Source of the DNA: AC-51 sp036265325
GTDB lineage: Bacteria; Actinomycetota; UBA4738; HRBIN12
Assembly: GCA_036265325.1 (NCBI GenBank)
Contig: DATAPH010000049.1
Coordinates: 14,285 to 78,284, forward strand
Length of the DNA: 64,000 nucleotides
Direction: 5' to 3'
Under the pieces are notes generated by a model. The model was not told the origin of the DNA and did no database searches. It saw nothing but the letters and a program-made list of their open reading frames with translations. Each line of letters begins with the position of its first letter. Positions within the stretch are counted from its first letter, which is position 1. The position numbers and the translations under genes were made by a program. Shown in pieces: positions 60,412 to 64,000 of this stretch.

Positions 60412-61215
60412 ATGGTCCCGAGCGCCTACCTCCGCGTCTTCCAGCCGCTCGACGGGTTCGAGCGCTCCGAACAGTTGCACTGGGAGCGGTGGCTGGTCAC
60501 CGGGCGCCGCCAGATGGGCCGACCCCGGTTCGCCGATCGGCCGACCGGGGAGGGCGTCGGCTTCTTGGCGCCGGGTGGACGCGAGGCGGCGGAGGTCCGC
60601 GCCTTCGATGGCCGCACCTATCTCGCCCCGCATCGCACGCGCCTGCGGGTGCTCAACGCGATGGCCGAGGAGCCCGAGGAATACCTCGCCGAGCTCTGGG
60701 ATCTGATCCTGCCGTCGCGCGAGGCCCGCCGCGCGCGTCGTGAGCTCGGAAAGCTGCGTCGCCGCGATCCGCACGCGGTTCCGTTCGTTCGGCAGAGCGC
60801 GTGGCACGTGCCGCTACGCTGGTTCGTCCTGTTCCGTCCCGAAGAACGGTCGATCGCCGACGATGACCGCGGCCGGCTGCGGCTCCGGTACCGGGCGCCG
60901 GTCCGACGTGCGATGCGCCGCGTCGAGAACGTGCTGCCGACCCTTCGGCGGTCGGACCTCGCCCAGCTCGGCGAGCTGGTCATCGACCTGCACCAATGGA
61001 TCGCGACGTTCGATCCGCGCAGCGTCCTCGAGCTCGACTATGGCGAACTGTCCGACCTGATGAGCTGGGACGAGATGGACGACGACCACAGCGCCGAGCA
61101 GATGCAGCGGGCGCTCGATGCGCTGGCGAAACACGAGCCGGCGGAGTCGGCCGAGGCGTATCAGTCGGTGCTGGTGCGGTGGGCGGAGTTCCGCAGCCGC
61201 GAGATGTTCAACTAG
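60412..61215 (+). CDS. Conserved hypothetical protein
   Basis: The product (267 aa) is soluble, rich in Arg and Trp, and begins SAYLRVFQPLDGFERSEQLH. Other notable segments are RQSAWHVPLRWFVLFRPEE and AMRRVENVLPTLRRSDLAQL. The codon use is normal for the window. I do not recognise a characterised family. It is divergent from the dehydrogenase operon and converges on the aminotransferase gene with 12 nt between stops. Confidence 0.75.
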   Translation: MVPSAYLRVFQPLDGFERSEQLHWERWLVTGRRQMGRPRFADRPTGEGVGFLAPGGREAAEVRAFDGRTYLAPHRTRLRVLNAMAEEPEEYLAELWDLILPSREARRARRELGKLRRRDPHAVPFVRQSAWHVPLRWFVLFRPEERSIADDDRGRLRLRYRAPVRRAMRRVENVLPTLRRSDLAQLGELVIDLHQWIATFDPRSVLELDYGELSDLMSWDEMDDDHSAEQMQRALDALAKHEPAESAEAYQSVLVRWAEFRSREMFN

Positions 61216-61227
61216 CGCGCGACGCGG

Positions 61228-62592
61228 TCACGACGTGAGCCGCACCACCAACGAGTCCCACGCGTCCAGGTACGCGTCGACATCCGCGTCGGTGGCAGGG
61301 ACGGGGACCACTGGCCCGGCGCCGACGATCGCCTCCCAGACGCCGCGGTTCGCGAGCCAGATGCGGATCAACCGAACGAGGAACTCGTTGGCCGCGGCTC
61401 GTCCTTCCGCCGCGTTGCGGATCGGCTCCGGCGCGAACACGTAGCCGGCGCGCGGCCCGACGTGCGGGATGTGCCACGGCACCCCGACCTTTTCGACGCT
61501 CGCGCGCATCCCGTCGGCGAGCTTGGCGCCGAGCTGCTGCGTGTGCTCGTACGCCTCGGGCGTCAGCACCTCGAGCATCGTCGCCCGGGCGGCCGCCATC
61601 GACAGTGCGTTGCCGAACAGCGTGCCGCCGAGCGCGACCATGTCGAACCGTTCGCCGTCCGGCCCTTTCATCTGCGTCAGGAACATCCCGATGTCGTCGG
61701 TCGTTCCCCACGCGCCGAACGGCACGCCTGCGGCGATCGACTTGCCCGCGCTGACGAAATCCGGCTCGAGGTTCCACTGGGCGGTCAGGCCGCCCGGCCC
61801 GAAGACCTGTGTGTGCGTCTCGTCGTAGGCGAGTAGCGTGCCGGTGGCGCGGGTCGCCGCGCGCAGCCCGTCGTGGAAGCCGTCGTCGGGCCACACGAGG
61901 CCGTAGTTGTTGGTCATCGCGGGCTCGGTCATCACGACGGCGATGTCCGTGCGAGCGAGCGCGGACTCGAGCGCCGGCAGGTCGTTGAACGGCACGATCA
62001 CGACGTGCTCGGTGACGTCGGCGGGCAGGCCGTGCTCCTCGGGGACGAGCTCGCCGGCGTGGTCGAGCTCGACGAGCGCGTGATCGAAGTGCCCGTGGTA
62101 CTTGCCGTCGAACATCAGGACCTTGTCGCGGCCGGTCATAACTCGGGCGACGCGGATCACCTCGGTGTTCGCCTGCGACGCCGACAGCGTGTACTGCCAC
62201 TTCGGGAGGCGGTACCGGCGCGCGAGCTCTTCGGATACCACGATCGCGTCCTCGGTGGGCAAGAGGAACTGGTTGCCCCGCGCCATCCGGTCGCTGACCG
62301 CGCGCACCACCGGCTCGGGCGCGTACCCGCAGAACATCGACAGGTCGGCGATGTTGAAGTCGCTGTACGTGAACCCGTCGACATCGGTGAACCGAGCGCC
62401 CGCGCCCGAGTCGACCCACATCGGCAGGTGGTGATACGAGCCGCGGTGCCACGCCATCGGGACGCCGTTCGGCATCGACTCCCACGCGCGCGTCCAGAGT
62501 TCTGCGGAGCGCGGGCGCGCGGCGTGGAACCGCTCGTCCTCCTGATCCTTGAGCTCCTTGATCAGGCCGCGATCGATCGTCGGGGTCAGCAC
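61228..62592 (-). CDS. Class III aminotransferase, HemL-like
   Basis: The protein (454 aa from the GTG at 62592; an ATG at 62619 adds nine residues) has the PLP-binding lysine in DFVSAGKSIAAGVPFGAWG, the aspartate in LLAYDETHTQVFGPGG, FDGKYHGHFDHAL and PMAWHRGSYHHLPMWVDSGA. This resembles glutamate-1-semialdehyde aminomutase-like enzymes, but context does not suggest haem synthesis. TACACT (62605-62600) lies 7 nt before the GTG, favouring that start. Confidence 0.85.
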   Translation of the reverse strand: MLTPTIDRGLIKELKDQEDERFHAARPRSAELWTRAWESMPNGVPMAWHRGSYHHLPMWVDSGAGARFTDVDGFTYSDFNIADLSMFCGYAPEPVVRAVSDRMARGNQFLLPTEDAIVVSEELARRYRLPKWQYTLSASQANTEVIRVARVMTGRDKVLMFDGKYHGHFDHALVELDHAGELVPEEHGLPADVTEHVVIVPFNDLPALESALARTDIAVVMTEPAMTNNYGLVWPDDGFHDGLRAATRATGTLLAYDETHTQVFGPGGLTAQWNLEPDFVSAGKSIAAGVPFGAWGTTDDIGMFLTQMKGPDGERFDMVALGGTLFGNALSMAAARATMLEVLTPEAYEHTQQLGAKLADGMRASVEKVGVPWHIPHVGPRAGYVFAPEPIRNAAEGRAAANEFLVRLIRIWLANRGVWEAIVGAGPVVPVPATDADVDAYLDAWDSLVVRLTS

Positions 62593-62633
62593 GGCGGCCA
62601 GTGTAGAGGGGAGGGCCATGAAGGCCGGAGGAG

Positions 62634-62706
62634 TGGCCAGGGGCAGAATCGAACTGCCGACACCGCGGTTTTCAGCCGCGTGCTCTACCTACTGAGCTAC
62701 CTGGCC
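62634..62706 (-). tRNA. tRNA-Phe (anticodon GAA)
   Basis: Minus-strand cloverleaf of 73 nt: acceptor GGCCAGG/CCTGGCC, D stem GCTC/GAGC, anticodon stem CGCGG/CCGCG with loop CTGAAAA, T arm GGCAG-TTCGATT-CTGCC, discriminator A. CCA is not encoded. Confidence 0.97.
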
Positions 62707-62738
62707 GGGTGGTGCCGGCTCGGGTCTCGCGACCCTAG

Positions 62739-62814
62739 CGCGCCTGACGGGCTTCGATCCCGCGATCTCCGCCTTGACAGGGCGGTGAGGACGGCCAGGC
62801 TCCTCTACAGGCGC
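62739..62814 (-). tRNA. tRNA-Asp (anticodon GTC) with atypical T loop
   Basis: Minus-strand cloverleaf of 76 nt: acceptor GCGCCTG/CAGGCGC, D stem GAGG/CCTC, anticodon stem CCGCC/GGCGG with loop CTGTCAA, discriminator G. The T stem GCGGG/CCCGT closes a loop ATCGAAG, so the nearly universal T54 is A. All other features look functional. Confidence 0.93.
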
Positions 62815-62859
62815 AGGTATTCGGTTCGCGGCGCCTAAGCGCCGGTCGTGCACGGTACG

Positions 62860-62932
62860 TGCCCCCAACGGGATTCGAACCCGTGCTTCCGCCTTGAAAG
62901 GGCGATGTCCTGGGCCGCTAGACGATGGGGGC
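62860..62932 (-). tRNA. tRNA-Glu (anticodon TTC)
   Basis: Minus-strand cloverleaf of 73 nt: acceptor GCCCCCA/TGGGGGC, anticodon loop CTTTCAA, T arm ACGGG-TTCGAAT-CCCGT, discriminator A. It leads the Glu-Asp-Phe cluster, an order common in actinobacteria. CCA is not encoded. Confidence 0.97.
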
Positions 62933-63010
62933 GCTCCGTCCCTGCAGCGTAGCGGCCCAAGGGACAGGCGACAGAGTATAGACGGGCCCCTCCGCTGCTA
63001 GCGTGGCCCG

Positions 63011-63385
63011 ATGGACCGCGCCGCGGTGGACGCCTGGATGAGGGGCTACTTCGCGGCCTGGATCTCGAACGATCCCGCGGAGGTGGCGGCCCTGTTCACG
63101 GAGGACGCCGTCTACCAGGTGGGCCCGTTCGCCGAGCCGTGGCGGGGCCGGGACGAGATCGTCCGGCAGTGGGTGAGCGGGCGGCAGGACGACATCGCGC
63201 ATCGCCACGAGGTGATGGTCGTCGACGGCGACAGGGCCGCCGTGCGGTGGAACGTCCGGGCGACGGATCCCGACTCGGGCGTGCGGACCGAGATGGACGG
63301 GGTGCTCTCGCTCATGTTCGCGCCCGACGGGAGGTGTCGCGAGCACCGCGAGTGGTTCCTCCGGCGGGAGATCCCGGCTGGTTGA
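63011..63385 (+). CDS. SnoaL/NTF2-like protein
   Basis: The protein (124 aa) has the cone-shaped NTF2 fold pattern: GYFAAWISNDPAEVAALFTE, DAVYQVGPFAEPWRGRDEIV, AVRWNVRATDP and a final EHREWF. Members are isomerases, dehydratases or binding proteins; the role here is unknown. TAGCGT (62999-63004) lies 6 nt before the ATG, suggesting a leaderless message. Its 3' end overlaps the convergent DUF192 gene by 74 nt. Confidence 0.85.
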   Translation: MDRAAVDAWMRGYFAAWISNDPAEVAALFTEDAVYQVGPFAEPWRGRDEIVRQWVSGRQDDIAHRHEVMVVDGDRAAVRWNVRATDPDSGVRTEMDGVLSLMFAPDGRCREHREWFLRREIPAG

Positions 63386-63710
63386 GCGTCTCGCGCAGGC
63401 GGTCGCCCCGGCGAAGATCCGTGGCCGCAGCGCACTCGAGGACGTGACGGGCCCGCCATCTGGGCAGAACCACGCGTCCCGGGCGAACGCGCCGGACGGA
63501 AAGGACGCGCCAGTCCGCGTCCAAGAACGCCACCGCGATGGGCGCGCGCATCCCGAAGGTGTGGACCGACCGGCACCGCAGGAGGAGCAGTCCGTGGTCC
63601 GGCGGAAGCCACGCGCGCCCGCGGAGCCCGCGCATCCGTTCGCGTCGCGTGTGAGGCACGCTCACCGTCCACGGTCTCCCATGGGGGCCAACGAGCTCAC
63701 GGTCGCGCAT
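63312..63710 (-). CDS. DUF192 family protein
   Basis: The protein (132 aa) has the DUF192 core: RERMRGLRGRAWLPPDHGLL, SVHTFGMRAPIAVAFLDADW and VLECAAATDLRRGDR. The conserved H-T-F/W-x-M segment is present. Some relatives are secreted, but no signal peptide is seen here. TAGTTT (63723-63718) lies 7 nt before the ATG at 63710. The last 25 residues are basic and run antiparallel through the end of the SnoaL-like gene. Confidence 0.78.
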   Translation of the reverse strand: MRDRELVGPHGRPWTVSVPHTRRERMRGLRGRAWLPPDHGLLLLRCRSVHTFGMRAPIAVAFLDADWRVLSVRRVRPGRVVLPRWRARHVLECAAATDLRRGDRLRETLNQPGSPAGGTTRGARDTSRRART

Positions 63711-63769
63711 CCTCTGGAAACTACGCGTCGTGGCCGACACGACCACGGGAAATCTGGTCCGAAAAAGGG

Positions 63770-63884
63770 TTGGTGTACCCACCGCATGTGCGTAAGCTGC
63801 GCCACGGTAGAGAGGGGAAGGCCGTTGGGAAGTCCGATCGCGCGATTGGTGTGCTGTCTCACATGGCACTCCGGCTACATGTGA
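63770..63884 (+). promoter_or_regulatory. Promoter and possible leader peptide for a gene beyond the right edge
   Basis: TTGGTG (63770-63775), 17 bp and TAAGCT (63793-63798) form a good promoter. Downstream, AGAGGGGAAG precedes a TTG (63825) that opens a 19-codon frame ending at 63884 with tandem Cys codons (LVCCLTWHSGYM). A GTG at 63909 then opens a Pro/Ala-rich frame to the window end, which may be the start of the real gene. The unit is tentative. Confidence 0.35.
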
Positions 63885-64000
63885 TCTGACCCTCCCGCGA
63901 CGCCGTCCGTGACCGCCCCGGCGGCGAGCCCCCCGCCCCAAGCGTTCCCACCTCGCACGTTGCCGCATCACTCGTTGCCGCCCAGCACCACCGTGAGCCG

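Noticed and set aside
61228..62619. The aminotransferase as HemL of haem synthesis
   Set aside because: The fold and lysine motif fit the wider class III group, but no other haem genes are near and several motifs differ, so only HemL-like is claimed.
63444..63884. Plus-strand frame of 146 codons over the DUF192 gene
   Set aside because: It is antisense to a recognised family; only its last 20 codons, beyond the DUF192 start, are considered as a possible leader peptide.

Overview
The window is high-GC DNA (G or C at most third codon positions) with almost every base in genes. Several marks point to the Actinomycetota: a dnaK-grpE-dnaJ-hspR chaperone operon with an HspR-type operator, a complete-looking classical menaquinone block, rpsF-ssb-rpsR-rplI-dnaB synteny, a tRNA-Glu/Asp/Phe cluster, frequent GTG and TTG starts, and many apparently leaderless genes (a TAnnnT box 6-10 nt before the start codon). 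The exact class cannot be fixed from sequence alone. No insertion sequence, prophage or CRISPR array was seen.

Layout. 1-8211: a truncated glycosyltransferase, then the menaquinone genes: a MerR regulator, menG and menF on the plus strand, menB-menA-menD on the minus strand, and menE on the plus strand, closed by a strong hairpin. 8352-11662: a NarL-type two-component system, panB and a small protein. 11724-15673: rpsF, ssb, rpsR, rplI, a cluster of DnaA-box-like words, dnaB and nth. 15680-19921: a secreted M23-like peptidase, tRNA-Gly, trpD, dcd and a second two-component system with a soluble kinase. 20154-24679: heat-shock operon dnaK-hsp20-grpE-dnaJ-hspR. 24676-29514: acetyltransferase, two tandem paralogues of unknown function, lemA, an MFS exporter and a metallo-hydrolase. 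29516-37037: a sulfur-uptake island (sulfonate-type ABC pair with a DUF2292-like protein, a sulfate ABC operon, a universal stress protein and a TauE/SafE exporter).

37117-47314 is a purine operon, purA-D-E-B-C-S-Q-(S9 peptidase)-purL-(HAD phosphatase), in which every junction is a 4-nt overlap. A sigma factor/O6-alkylguanine methyltransferase pair, a VapBC module and a lipoprotein lie between it and purF-purM (50683-53078). 53290-54864 holds a small protein, a single-domain response regulator and a kinase-like phosphotransferase. A seven-gene minus-strand run (60345-54854) encodes a 2-oxoacid dehydrogenase E1alpha/E1beta/E2, a BtuF-like protein without a signal peptide, a nucleoside phosphorylase-like protein, an SH3-like small protein and a hotdog enzyme resembling 3-aminobutyryl-CoA ammonia-lyase. 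The right end carries a conserved hypothetical gene, a HemL-like aminotransferase, three tRNAs, a SnoaL-like protein and a DUF192 protein.

The points most worth following up are a PurE that lacks the family's catalytic histidine, the sigma factor/Ogt gene pair, repeated hairpins in the sulfate-operon leader, a likely MerR operator in front of the menaquinone genes, and the mixed gene content of the dehydrogenase operon.
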